A stretch of 5,640 nucleotides of DNA. Origin: an uncultured Clostridium sp. (GTDB lineage Bacteria; Bacillota; Clostridia; Lachnospirales; Lachnospiraceae). Of the stretch, positions 1 to 5,640 are shown in pieces (position 1 is the stretch's first letter; the number at the start of each line of letters is the position of its first letter). The notes beneath the pieces were generated by a model that saw only the letters and a program-made list of their open reading frames with translations, ran no database searches and was not told the origin of the DNA. A program made the position numbers and the translations under genes. The stretch lies in contig CAUCIO010000150.1 in assembly GCA_958442925.1 (NCBI GenBank), positions 1 to 5,640 of the forward strand. Direction: 5' to 3'.

Positions 1-982
1 GCGTATCCATTCCTGTAAACTTGCCGATCATCTTGTCATAGCGGCCGCCGCCTGCCACAGAGCCTCCGAAGCCCTCCATGGACACCTCAAAAATAGTTCC
101 TGTATAGTATCCCATTCCTCTTACAAGAGTCGGGTCAAATTCGATACCGAACTTTACCTCTGCGATAGAGGATACTGTCTCCATAATCTCAGCCAGTCCC
201 TCGGCTGTGCCTTCCTTCACAACGCCTTTCAGCGTCTCGCCCAGGGCTCGCACACCGTCTGCGTCTGTCTTTACGGAGTCCAGCAGCGCCTTGTACTTCT
301 CTACGCTTTCAGCCTCATAGCCAAGCTCCATAAGCTCAGCTGCCACTCCGTCAAGACCGATTTTATCCATCTTATCCAAAGTGATGAACACCTTGTCGCA
401 GTCATTCTCCGGGAAGCCGCAGTAGGAAGCCATAGCTTTTAACAGCTCCCTGTCGTTGATGCGGACAGTAAAGGAGTTGTCCGGGCAGATCCGGGACAGG
501 GCTGTGGTGGTAGCTGTAATCAGCTCGATCTCAGCCAGAGAGGTCGCATCTCCTAAAATATCGATATCGCACTGTACAAACTGTCTGAAACGTCCCTTCT
601 GAGGACGGTCAGCTCTCCACACGCTTCCCACCTGCAGAGCCTTAAAAGGGCTTGGAAGGTTTGCAGAATTATTGGAATAGTAGCGGGACAGCGGAAGAGT
701 CAGGTCGTAGCGCAGACCGCCGTCTACCAGATCTGCCTCCTCCTTTGCTGTCTCCAGGTTTAACTTCTCACCTCGTTTTAAAATCTTGAAAATAAGCTTT
801 TCATTGTCTCCGCCCTGCTTACTGGTCAGGTTCTCAATGTGCTCCACGCATGGAGTCTCAATGGCAGAAAAGCCGAATCCGCGGTAGGTCTCCTTAATCT
901 TTCCAAGCACATAATCACGGATTTCCATCTCTGCTGGTAAAATATCTTTCATACCAGTTACTGGTTTTTTCTTCAAAGCCAT
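1..982 (-). CDS. hisS: Histidyl-tRNA synthetase (HisRS), N-terminal 327 codons, truncated by window edge
   Basis: Cytoplasmic class II aminoacyl-tRNA synthetase that activates histidine with ATP and loads it onto tRNA-His. My reading of the reverse strand from the ATG at 980-982 gives 327 uninterrupted codons. It begins MALKKKPVTGMKDILP, and the P-x-G-x-x-D-x-L-P opening is typical of HisRS. An LRYDLTLP segment lies at residues 90-97. Class II motif 2 covers about 120-144 (WRADRPQKGRFRQFVQCD), with the ATP-binding arginine in the RFRQF loop. The histidine-specific motif RGMGYYTG is at 288-295 and the glycine-rich AGGGRYD of motif 3 approaches at 310-316. The rest of motif 3 and the anticodon-binding domain lie beyond base 1. 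The start is supported by AGGAG at 991-995, 8 nt upstream. The gene is 26 bp downstream of hemZ, with no T-box or promoter between them, so it is probably co-transcribed. The LRYDLT and QCDID signatures resemble the archaeal/eukaryotic-like HisRS branch rather than the LRPEGTA type of E. coli. Identification is firm. Confidence 0.97.
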   Translation of the reverse strand, partial: MALKKKPVTGMKDILPAEMEIRDYVLGKIKETYRGFGFSAIETPCVEHIENLTSKQGGDNEKLIFKILKRGEKLNLETAKEEADLVDGGLRYDLTLPLSRYYSNNSANLPSPFKALQVGSVWRADRPQKGRFRQFVQCDIDILGDATSLAEIELITATTTALSRICPDNSFTVRINDRELLKAMASYCGFPENDCDKVFITLDKMDKIGLDGVAAELMELGYEAESVEKYKALLDSVKTDADGVRALGETLKGVVKEGTAEGLAEIMETVSSIAEVKFGIEFDPTLVRGMGYYTGTIFEVSMEGFGGSVAGGGRYDKMIGKFTGMDT

Positions 983-1008
983 GGTAATCACTCCTGTTTT
1001 CTAAGTAT

Positions 1009-2505
1009 TTATTTTTCTGATCGCGGCGTCATCTGGCAGATGAGTTTTTCTTTCCGAAGAAGCATCTCCTCCACCCGGTCGATATACTGCTCTACTTCCT
1101 TGACATTTTCCGCTCTTTCCAGACGGTTTTCCGCTGGAAATACTACCTTGGTAGTCGTTCCGGCTCCGCAGGCCATAATGGTCTGCTTCTCCTCCATAAT
1201 GAGGATGTTGTAAATGCAGGCCTTGCCAGGCGCGCTGTAACCTACGTTCTCAAAGTTGCCAGCCATATTTTTCTGTCTGTAGAGATAGTAGGGCTCCATG
1301 CCCATCTCCTCTGCATATCGGGCTGTCATGTCGATCATTTCCTGAGTTCCGGTAATTTTCAGATTTCCGTATTTTTCCCGGAACATATTGAGCCTTGCAG
1401 CCCTCTTAATAGCCAGGGAATGAACGGTCAGGCTGTCAGGCCCCAGCTTTTTAATCTCTTCCATGGTCGCCCTGACGTCCCCCTCATCTTCCTCTGGAAG
1501 ACCTACTATCAGGTCCATGTTGATATTGTCAAAGCCCAGCTCTCTGGCCAGACGGAAGGTTTCCTTCACCTGCTCCACCGTATGGCGGCGGCCGATTAAG
1601 TCTAACGTCTCCTGCTTCATGGTCTGGGGGTTAATCGAAATACGGGTAATTCCGTGTTTTCTCAATACCTCCAGTTTCTCTCTGGTAATGCTGTCCGGCC
1701 GTCCGGCCTCCACTGTAAACTCTTTCACCTGATCTATGGGGAAGGTGCGTTCCACCTTGTTTAAAATAGCCTCCAGATCCTCCGCGCTCAGAGAAGTAGG
1801 CGTTCCGCCTCCGAAATAAATCGTATCTAAAGGCCGTCCCTTCATCTTCTCCGCCACATAGTCCATCTCACGGAACAGAGCGTTTAAGTAAAGTCCCGTC
1901 CTCCCCTGCCATTTTCCAATCGGAAAGGAGGTAAAGGAGCAGTAAAGACAGGTAGTAGGGCAGAATGGAATGCCGATATAAAGGCTGTAGCCGTTTTCAT
2001 AGTCCACAGCTGATAAAAGCTCCTTTTCACGTCTGGCCACATTCAGGCTCAGAGCAATTTTCTCCTCGCTGGTAAAGTAGGTTTCCTTCATGTAATCGTG
2101 GATTTCCTGATCGGAAGCTCCCTCGTAAAGACGTGTCAGGGCAATTTTCGTCGGGCGGATGCCGGTAAGAGTTCCCCAGGGAAGTTCCTTTCCCGTCATC
2201 TGCCGCATCATGCAGTACAGCTCACGCTTAATCCTGTTCTTCGTCTCAAAGCGGCTCTCATCTATCAAAATTCTGCCCTCTGAGACTGTCTCGAACCTGC
2301 TCGTCCCGCTCTGTTCATCCTGATACTTCAGACGCTCCGCTGAAAGCAGGAACTCTTCTCCGGAGTGTCCGCCCCGCACGATAAGCTGTGCCTCCTGTAA
2401 GGCCTCTCCCTCATCGTGGGTAAATTTCTGCCCCGGACAAAAGGCCATAAGAAGTTCCCTGATATCCTGTTCAAATGATTGATCGCTAAGCAGTATTCCT
2501 ATCAT
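1009..2505 (-). CDS. hemZ: HemZ, coproporphyrinogen dehydrogenase-like radical SAM protein (498 aa)
   Basis: Radical SAM enzyme of the HemN/HemW/HemZ group. The family name implies oxygen-independent oxidation of coproporphyrinogen III to protoporphyrinogen IX, but that activity is inferred from the family. Residues 1-170 form an HemZ-type N-terminal region, including WGTLTGIRPTKI near 110-121. The TIM-barrel core starts at YIGIPFCPTTCLYCSF, where C182, C186 and C189 form the CxxxCxxC site for the 4Fe-4S cluster. Further core motifs are FGGGTPTS (231-238, SAM binding), VEAGRPD (265-271), ISINPQT (289-295) and DLIVGLP (331-337). A YYLYRQKNMAGNFENVGYS block (406-424) is characteristic of HemZ. 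The position of HemN's fourth cysteine (CxxCxC) is phenylalanine (F191), as in HemW-like proteins. Length is normal. The ATG at 2503-2505 has an AGGAA ribosome site at 2511-2515, 5 nt away. It lies 19 bp after the MBL hydrolase gene and 26 bp before hisS. No other haem gene is visible, so its real substrate here is uncertain. Confidence 0.93.
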   Translation of the reverse strand: MIGILLSDQSFEQDIRELLMAFCPGQKFTHDEGEALQEAQLIVRGGHSGEEFLLSAERLKYQDEQSGTSRFETVSEGRILIDESRFETKNRIKRELYCMMRQMTGKELPWGTLTGIRPTKIALTRLYEGASDQEIHDYMKETYFTSEEKIALSLNVARREKELLSAVDYENGYSLYIGIPFCPTTCLYCSFTSFPIGKWQGRTGLYLNALFREMDYVAEKMKGRPLDTIYFGGGTPTSLSAEDLEAILNKVERTFPIDQVKEFTVEAGRPDSITREKLEVLRKHGITRISINPQTMKQETLDLIGRRHTVEQVKETFRLARELGFDNINMDLIVGLPEEDEGDVRATMEEIKKLGPDSLTVHSLAIKRAARLNMFREKYGNLKITGTQEMIDMTARYAEEMGMEPYYLYRQKNMAGNFENVGYSAPGKACIYNILIMEEKQTIMACGAGTTTKVVFPAENRLERAENVKEVEQYIDRVEEMLLRKEKLICQMTPRSEK

Positions 2506-2524
2506 CTTGTTTCCTGTCTTTCCC

Positions 2525-3172
2525 CTATTCTAACAGCTTTCCCTTGTAGGGAGCCAGCGGATTGTATTTTTTCTCATCTCCAATGGTGGTGTAGCCTAAA
2601 TGCCCCGGATATACGTTTACATCCTCCGGCAGCTCAAACAGGCGGTCAAGAACTGAATGAAGCAGCTTGACAGAACTTCCGCCAGGCAGATCCACACGTC
2701 CATAAGAGCCCTCAAACAGGGTATCTCCGGCAAACAGAGCCTTTTCGCTCTCTATGTAGTAACAACAGGAGCCCTCTGTATGTCCCGGGGTAGCGATCAC
2801 CTGGAAGTCATAGCCTATCAGATTCACAGTCTCCCTGTCTCTCACCCATACGTCCGCCTCTGCTCGGATTACTGTGCCAAAAAGGCTCTTGGACAGATTC
2901 AGATCCTCGTCTGCCATCAGCTCCTTCTCGTCCTCCAGAGCATAAACCTTCGCTCCAAAAGCCTTCTTCACCTCATCCATGGCTCCAATATGATCAGAGT
3001 GGCCATGAGTCAGCAAAACAGCCTTCACATCCAGCCCATCCCGTTTACAGCACTCAATAATCAAGTCTCCCCTGTCTCCCGGATCTACAATCACCGCTTC
3101 CTTTGTTTCCTCGTTTGATACGATATAGCAGTTAGTCTGCACATAGCCTACTGTCAGCTTTTTAATCTGCAT
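2525..3172 (-). CDS. MBL-fold metallohydrolase, glyoxalase II-like (215 aa)
   Basis: Small cytoplasmic zinc-dependent hydrolase of the metallo-beta-lactamase superfamily, in the hydroxyacylglutathione hydrolase-like group usually annotated as 'MBL fold metallo-hydrolase'. The family's metal ligands are all present: THGHSDH at 55-61 (H56, H58, D60, H61), H131 in TPGHTEGS, D150 in FAGDTLF and H191 in YPGHLGYTTIG. There is no signal peptide or membrane segment. The 215-aa length matches the short, single-domain family without the C-terminal helical domain of true glyoxalase II, so a glutathione thioester substrate should not be assumed. The ATG at 3170-3172 has a strong AGGAGAGG ribosome site at 3181-3188, 8 nt upstream. 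The gene follows relA by 59 bp, with a hairpin in the gap, and precedes hemZ by 19 bp. After the last histidine the sequence reads LGY rather than the more usual GxxT-type continuation. The family call is firm, but the substrate is unknown. Confidence 0.93.
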   Translation of the reverse strand: MQIKKLTVGYVQTNCYIVSNEETKEAVIVDPGDRGDLIIECCKRDGLDVKAVLLTHGHSDHIGAMDEVKKAFGAKVYALEDEKELMADEDLNLSKSLFGTVIRAEADVWVRDRETVNLIGYDFQVIATPGHTEGSCCYYIESEKALFAGDTLFEGSYGRVDLPGGSSVKLLHSVLDRLFELPEDVNVYPGHLGYTTIGDEKKYNPLAPYKGKLLE

Positions 3173-3217
3173 TCGCCTGTCCTCTCCTTCAGCATAAGTT
3201 TAACAAAATACGGAAAC

Positions 3218-3252
3218 ATAGAGAAAACTGCTTATCCGGCAGTTCTCTCTAT
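3218..3252 (-). other. 14-bp intercistronic hairpin at the relA stop codon
   Basis: On the minus-strand RNA, ATAGAGAGAACTGC (3252-3239) pairs with GCAGTTTTCTCTAT (3231-3218) over 14 bp, with one G-U pair and a 7-nt loop (CGGATAA). The 5' arm encodes the last Rel residues (I-E-R-T plus part of A), the relA TAA stop (3234-3232) is in the loop, and the 3' arm is non-coding. A mixed stretch, GTTTCCGTATTTTGTT, follows; it is too interrupted for a strong intrinsic terminator. It may be a weak terminator/attenuator or an RNA-stability or processing element that sets relA expression apart from the downstream genes. The next ribosome site lies about 30 nt further on and is not covered. Confidence 0.6.
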
Positions 3253-5520
3253 ATCTATTACGCCTTCAATCTGTCTCAGCTTGTCGGCCAGTTTATTCAG
3301 TTCTTCAATTCCCTGGATGTCGAAAGTCATCAGAATAGTGGCCTTTCCCTGCTTGGTAGTTCTCACATTCATAGATTTAATATCAATCTGGCGCTCCGTA
3401 AACACCTTGGACAGATCCACAAACATACCAATCCGGTTATTGGCAAAAATCTTAATCTCTGTGGTGTAGCGCTCTTTGCCCGCCGCATCCCCGGCCGGCT
3501 GCTGCCACTCCGCCTCAATGAGCCTTGCCTTCTCGTCCTCCGGCAGGTTCATCACATTGATACAGTCCGTTCTGTGAATAGAAATTCCCCGGCCTCTTGT
3601 CACGAAGCCCACAATCTCATCTCCCGGCACAGGGCTGCAGCACTTGGAAAAACGCACTGCCAGATCGTCGATTCCTTTCACCACAATACCGCTCTTGGAC
3701 TTGCTGTGAGCAATGGCTACAGGAGCCTTGTTTCCGTCTCCAATAGAATCTAAGATAGTAGCGTCCGTCTTCTCCTTCTCCATCTTCTTCGTATGGGCCT
3801 CCATCATCTTGTTGATGACCTGCCCCTCTTTCAGGCCGCCGTGGCCGATGGAGGCGAGAACGGAATCCCAGTCCTTGTAGGAGTAGCGCTTCATCACCTT
3901 TTCCATAAACTCAGGCTTATTAAGCTCTGAATAATTGATGCCCTTATTCCGGCAGTATTTGTCAATCATATCGCGGCCGCGGATGATATTGTCTTCCTTT
4001 AACTCCGCCTTAAACCACTGGTTGATCTTATTCTTTGCCTGGGTGCTCTTCACAATCTTCAGCCAGTCCCGGCTGGGCCCCTTACTGTTCTGAGACGTCA
4101 GAATCTCAATCCGGTCGCCGTTTTTAATCACATAGTCAATATTCACCAGCACGCCGTTGGCCTTGGCTCCTACCATCTTATTGCCCACCGCGCTGTGGAT
4201 AGAGTAGGCGAAATCAATGGGTGTGGAACCGCTGGGCAGATTCTTTACATCTCCAGACGGGGTAAAGCAGAACACACTGTCTGAGAACAGATCCAGATCG
4301 CTTTTTAAAGAATCCAGAAATTCTTTGTTGTCGGACATATCCTTCTGCCATTCCAGAATCTGGCGCAGCCAGGAAAGCTTCTCCTCTGCGCTGTCCATGG
4401 CTGCCTTGGTGCTTCCGCTCTGCTTGTATTTCCAGTGGGCGGCAATTCCGTACTCAGCCACCCGGTGCATCTCGTAGGTGCGGATCTGAATCTCAAAGGG
4501 GCGTCCGCTGCTTCCAATCAAAGTCGTGTGCAGCGACTGGTAATTATTGATCTTCGGCATGGCAATATAATCCTTAAAGCGGCCTGGAATCGGCTTGTAC
4601 ATCTCATGGATCACGCCCAGAGCCCCATAGCAGTCCTTCACTGTATCCACAATAATTCTGACTGCAAACAGATCGTAAATCTGATCCAGAGTCTTGTTCT
4701 GCTTCACCATTTTTTTATAAATGCTGAAGAAATGCTTCACCCGGCCGTCCACTTTACAGTCAATGCCAGCGTCGTCCATGTGGCTCTTAACCTCGTCCAC
4801 AATGCTCTTTACAAAAGCCTCTCTGGAATCTTTTCTCAAAGAGATCTTTTCCGCCAGATCGTAATATACGTCCGGCTCCAGGTATTTCAGGGCCAGATCG
4901 TCAAGCTCTGTCTTAATCCTGGAAATTCCCAGGCGGTCTGCAATGGGAGCGTAGATTTCCATGGTCTCCCTGGCCTTTTCCTTCTGTTTCTCCGGCTTCA
5001 TATACTGAAGAGTTCTCATATTGTGGAGGCGGTCCGCCAGTTTCACCAGGATAACCCGGATATCCTTAGCCATGGCGAGAAACATCTTGCGCAGATTCTC
5101 CGCCTGCATCTCCACCTTATCCTTATCCCAGTTAATATTCGTCAGCTTCGTAACGCCGTCTACCAGCAGCGCCACCTCGTTTCCAAACTGCTCTGCCACT
5201 CCTGCCGTAGTCATCACCGTATCCTCCACCACGTCGTGAAGAATACCGGCCACAATGGTCTCCTTGTCAAGCTCCAGATCTGCCAGGATAATCGCTACGC
5301 ACAGAGGATGGATGATGTAAGGCTCTCCGGACTTGCGCTTCTGCTCCTTGTGAGCATCATAAGCAAGCCTGTAGGCTTTCTCCACCATAGAAATATCGTC
5401 AGACGGATGGTATCTGTGGATACTGTTAATCAAATCCTGATACAATACCTCCGGGCTTGTAAAATCAGCAGGCTGCTCCAGCTCTCTATCCAGTTGTTTT
5501 ATCTGATCCATCTTTTCCAT
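3232..5520 (-). CDS. relA: Bifunctional (p)ppGpp synthetase/hydrolase, RelA/SpoT family (762 aa)
   Basis: Long Rel/SpoT homologue that makes (p)ppGpp from ATP and GTP/GDP when uncharged tRNA occupies the ribosome, and also degrades it. The domain order is complete. The N-terminal HD hydrolase (about 45-200) has R62, H71, the HDVVED box (H95, D96) and ADRLHN (D163, N167), so hydrolysis should be active. The synthetase domain (about 250-370) has R260, D283 in YDLFAVR, the RFKD motif at 314-317, Y327, H331 and E343 in EIQIRT. The RxKD motif is associated with bifunctional Rel enzymes, whereas monofunctional RelA has ExDD. A TGS domain follows at about 415-476, then a helical region, then a zinc-finger domain with C627-C628, H649 and C653, and a C-terminal ACT domain at about 685-760. 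Length is normal for the family. The ATG at 5518-5520 has GGGAGG at 5528-5533, 7 nt upstream; Met4 is a less well placed alternative. It is the first gene of the inferred operon. The clostridial homologue is usually called relA or rel. Confidence 0.97.
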   Translation of the reverse strand: MEKMDQIKQLDRELEQPADFTSPEVLYQDLINSIHRYHPSDDISMVEKAYRLAYDAHKEQKRKSGEPYIIHPLCVAIILADLELDKETIVAGILHDVVEDTVMTTAGVAEQFGNEVALLVDGVTKLTNINWDKDKVEMQAENLRKMFLAMAKDIRVILVKLADRLHNMRTLQYMKPEKQKEKARETMEIYAPIADRLGISRIKTELDDLALKYLEPDVYYDLAEKISLRKDSREAFVKSIVDEVKSHMDDAGIDCKVDGRVKHFFSIYKKMVKQNKTLDQIYDLFAVRIIVDTVKDCYGALGVIHEMYKPIPGRFKDYIAMPKINNYQSLHTTLIGSSGRPFEIQIRTYEMHRVAEYGIAAHWKYKQSGSTKAAMDSAEEKLSWLRQILEWQKDMSDNKEFLDSLKSDLDLFSDSVFCFTPSGDVKNLPSGSTPIDFAYSIHSAVGNKMVGAKANGVLVNIDYVIKNGDRIEILTSQNSKGPSRDWLKIVKSTQAKNKINQWFKAELKEDNIIRGRDMIDKYCRNKGINYSELNKPEFMEKVMKRYSYKDWDSVLASIGHGGLKEGQVINKMMEAHTKKMEKEKTDATILDSIGDGNKAPVAIAHSKSKSGIVVKGIDDLAVRFSKCCSPVPGDEIVGFVTRGRGISIHRTDCINVMNLPEDEKARLIEAEWQQPAGDAAGKERYTTEIKIFANNRIGMFVDLSKVFTERQIDIKSMNVRTTKQGKATILMTFDIQGIEELNKLADKLRQIEGVIDIERTAG

Positions 5521-5524
5521 ACAT

Positions 5525-5562
5525 ACGCCTCCCAGCTTCAGGCATCTGCTCCCATCATGCCT
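5525..5562 (-). promoter_or_regulatory. relA leader with two alternative 6-bp pairings, one covering the ribosome site
   Basis: In the untranslated leader, reading the minus strand, three short segments can pair in two exclusive ways. Segment A (AGGCAT, 5562-5557) pairs perfectly with segment B (ATGCCT, 5545-5540) across an 11-nt loop. Segment B can instead pair with segment C (AGGCGT, 5530-5525) with one G-U pair across a 9-nt loop. Segment C includes the AGG of the relA Shine-Dalgarno sequence (GGGAGG, 5533-5528), so the B:C form would hide the ribosome site and the A:B form would leave it free. The pairings are seen in the sequence. A regulatory role is inference, and six-base stems can arise by chance. 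Confidence 0.35.
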
Positions 5563-5588
5563 TTGTCGTTTTATAGAGAATTATCACT

Positions 5589-5617
5589 ATTATAATTTTT
5601 TTTGTCAGAAAATGCAA
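5589..5617 (-). promoter_or_regulatory. Probable sigma-A-type promoter of the relA operon
   Basis: Reading the minus strand, a perfect TATAAT -10 box lies at 5594-5589. A TTGCAT -35 box, matching the TTGACA consensus at 3 of 6 positions including TTG, lies at 5617-5612 with the ideal 17-bp spacer. The spacer is very A-rich (the complement of the T run at 5596-5603), which fits an AT-rich promoter. Transcription would start near 5582, giving a leader of about 62 nt before the relA ATG. This is the only good promoter I see driving the four genes. It is assigned by inspection only. Confidence 0.7.
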
Positions 5618-5627
5618 TTATTTTCTG
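5606..5627. repeat. 8-bp perfect inverted repeat overlapping the -35 box
   Basis: CAGAAAAT at 5606-5613 and ATTTTCTG at 5620-5627 are exact reverse complements separated by 6 bp. The repeat covers the proposed -35 hexamer (5612-5617), which is where a repressor or an activator dimer could bind. It is not a terminator for minus-strand transcripts, because A residues rather than T residues follow it in that direction. The arms are AT-rich, so chance is a real alternative, and no regulator is recognised. Confidence 0.35.
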
Positions 5628-5640
5628 CTTTCGCCTAAAT

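Noticed and set aside
983..1008. A T-box, terminator or separate promoter in the hemZ-hisS gap.
   Set aside because: The gap is only 26 bp and is largely taken up by the hisS ribosome site. No stem or hexamer pair fits in it.
2657..3118. A 153-codon plus-strand open frame opposite the MBL hydrolase gene.
   Set aside because: No domain is recognisable, and the opposite strand carries a complete, motif-rich enzyme with a good ribosome site. The same applies to the shorter plus-strand frames within hemZ and relA.
43..3980. Two NotI-like GCGGCCGC sites (near 43 and 3973) as possible repeats or junctions.
   Set aside because: Both lie within intact coding sequence (hisS and relA) and reflect ordinary GC-rich codons. 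The flanks show no similarity.
4305..4517. A 70-codon minus-strand frame inside relA, in a different reading frame.
   Set aside because: It is fully nested in the Rel synthetase and linker region, which is intact without a frameshift. Its composition looks like a shifted reading.
5541..5558. A six-codon leader peptide (M-M-G-A-D-A-stop) in the relA 5' leader.
   Set aside because: It has no convincing ribosome site and no run of regulatory codons such as His, and frames this short occur by chance.
4435..5595. A 386-codon open frame on the plus strand, antisense to the N-terminal half of relA.
   Set aside because: It lies almost wholly opposite a clearly real Rel coding region. It reads as a His/Leu/Gln-rich sequence with no recognisable domain, and it would end inside the relA promoter. 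Long antisense frames arise from codon bias in such genes.
5606..5627. The inverted repeat upstream of relA as an intrinsic terminator of a preceding gene.
   Set aside because: In the minus direction it is followed by A residues, not T. In the plus direction the T run comes before it and only CTTTC follows. Neither orientation gives the hairpin-then-U arrangement.

Overview
The window looks like core chromosome of a Gram-positive clostridial Firmicute, most likely a Lachnospiraceae-type organism. The evidence is the gene order, strong AGGAG-type ribosome binding sites, moderate GC content in genes with AT-rich promoter DNA, and the protein families present. The genus cannot be fixed from the sequence alone. 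I see no mobile element, CRISPR array, rRNA or tRNA gene.

All four genes are on the minus strand, so transcription runs from right to left. From the promoter end they are: a 120-bp upstream region (5521-5640) with a good sigma-A-type promoter and a structured leader; a full-length bifunctional RelA/SpoT (p)ppGpp synthetase/hydrolase (3232-5520); a small metallo-beta-lactamase-fold hydrolase of the glyoxalase II-like group (2525-3172); the radical SAM protein HemZ (1009-2505); and histidyl-tRNA synthetase HisS (1-982), whose C-terminus runs off the left edge. The gaps are 59, 19 and 26 bp, each gene has its own Shine-Dalgarno sequence, and no second promoter is evident. I infer one operon. The 59-bp gap holds a 14-bp hairpin that begins inside the relA coding end and carries the relA stop codon in its loop.

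Functionally, the operon joins the stringent-response enzyme, which responds to uncharged tRNA on ribosomes, with an aminoacyl-tRNA synthetase that removes uncharged tRNA-His. Two proteins of uncertain substrate lie between them. There is no T-box leader before hisS, so its expression probably depends on the relA promoter. This is largely housekeeping sequence. The points worth a second look are the intercistronic hairpin, a possible two-state leader in front of relA, the archaeal/eukaryotic-like character of HisRS, and the unclear role of HemZ away from any visible haem pathway.
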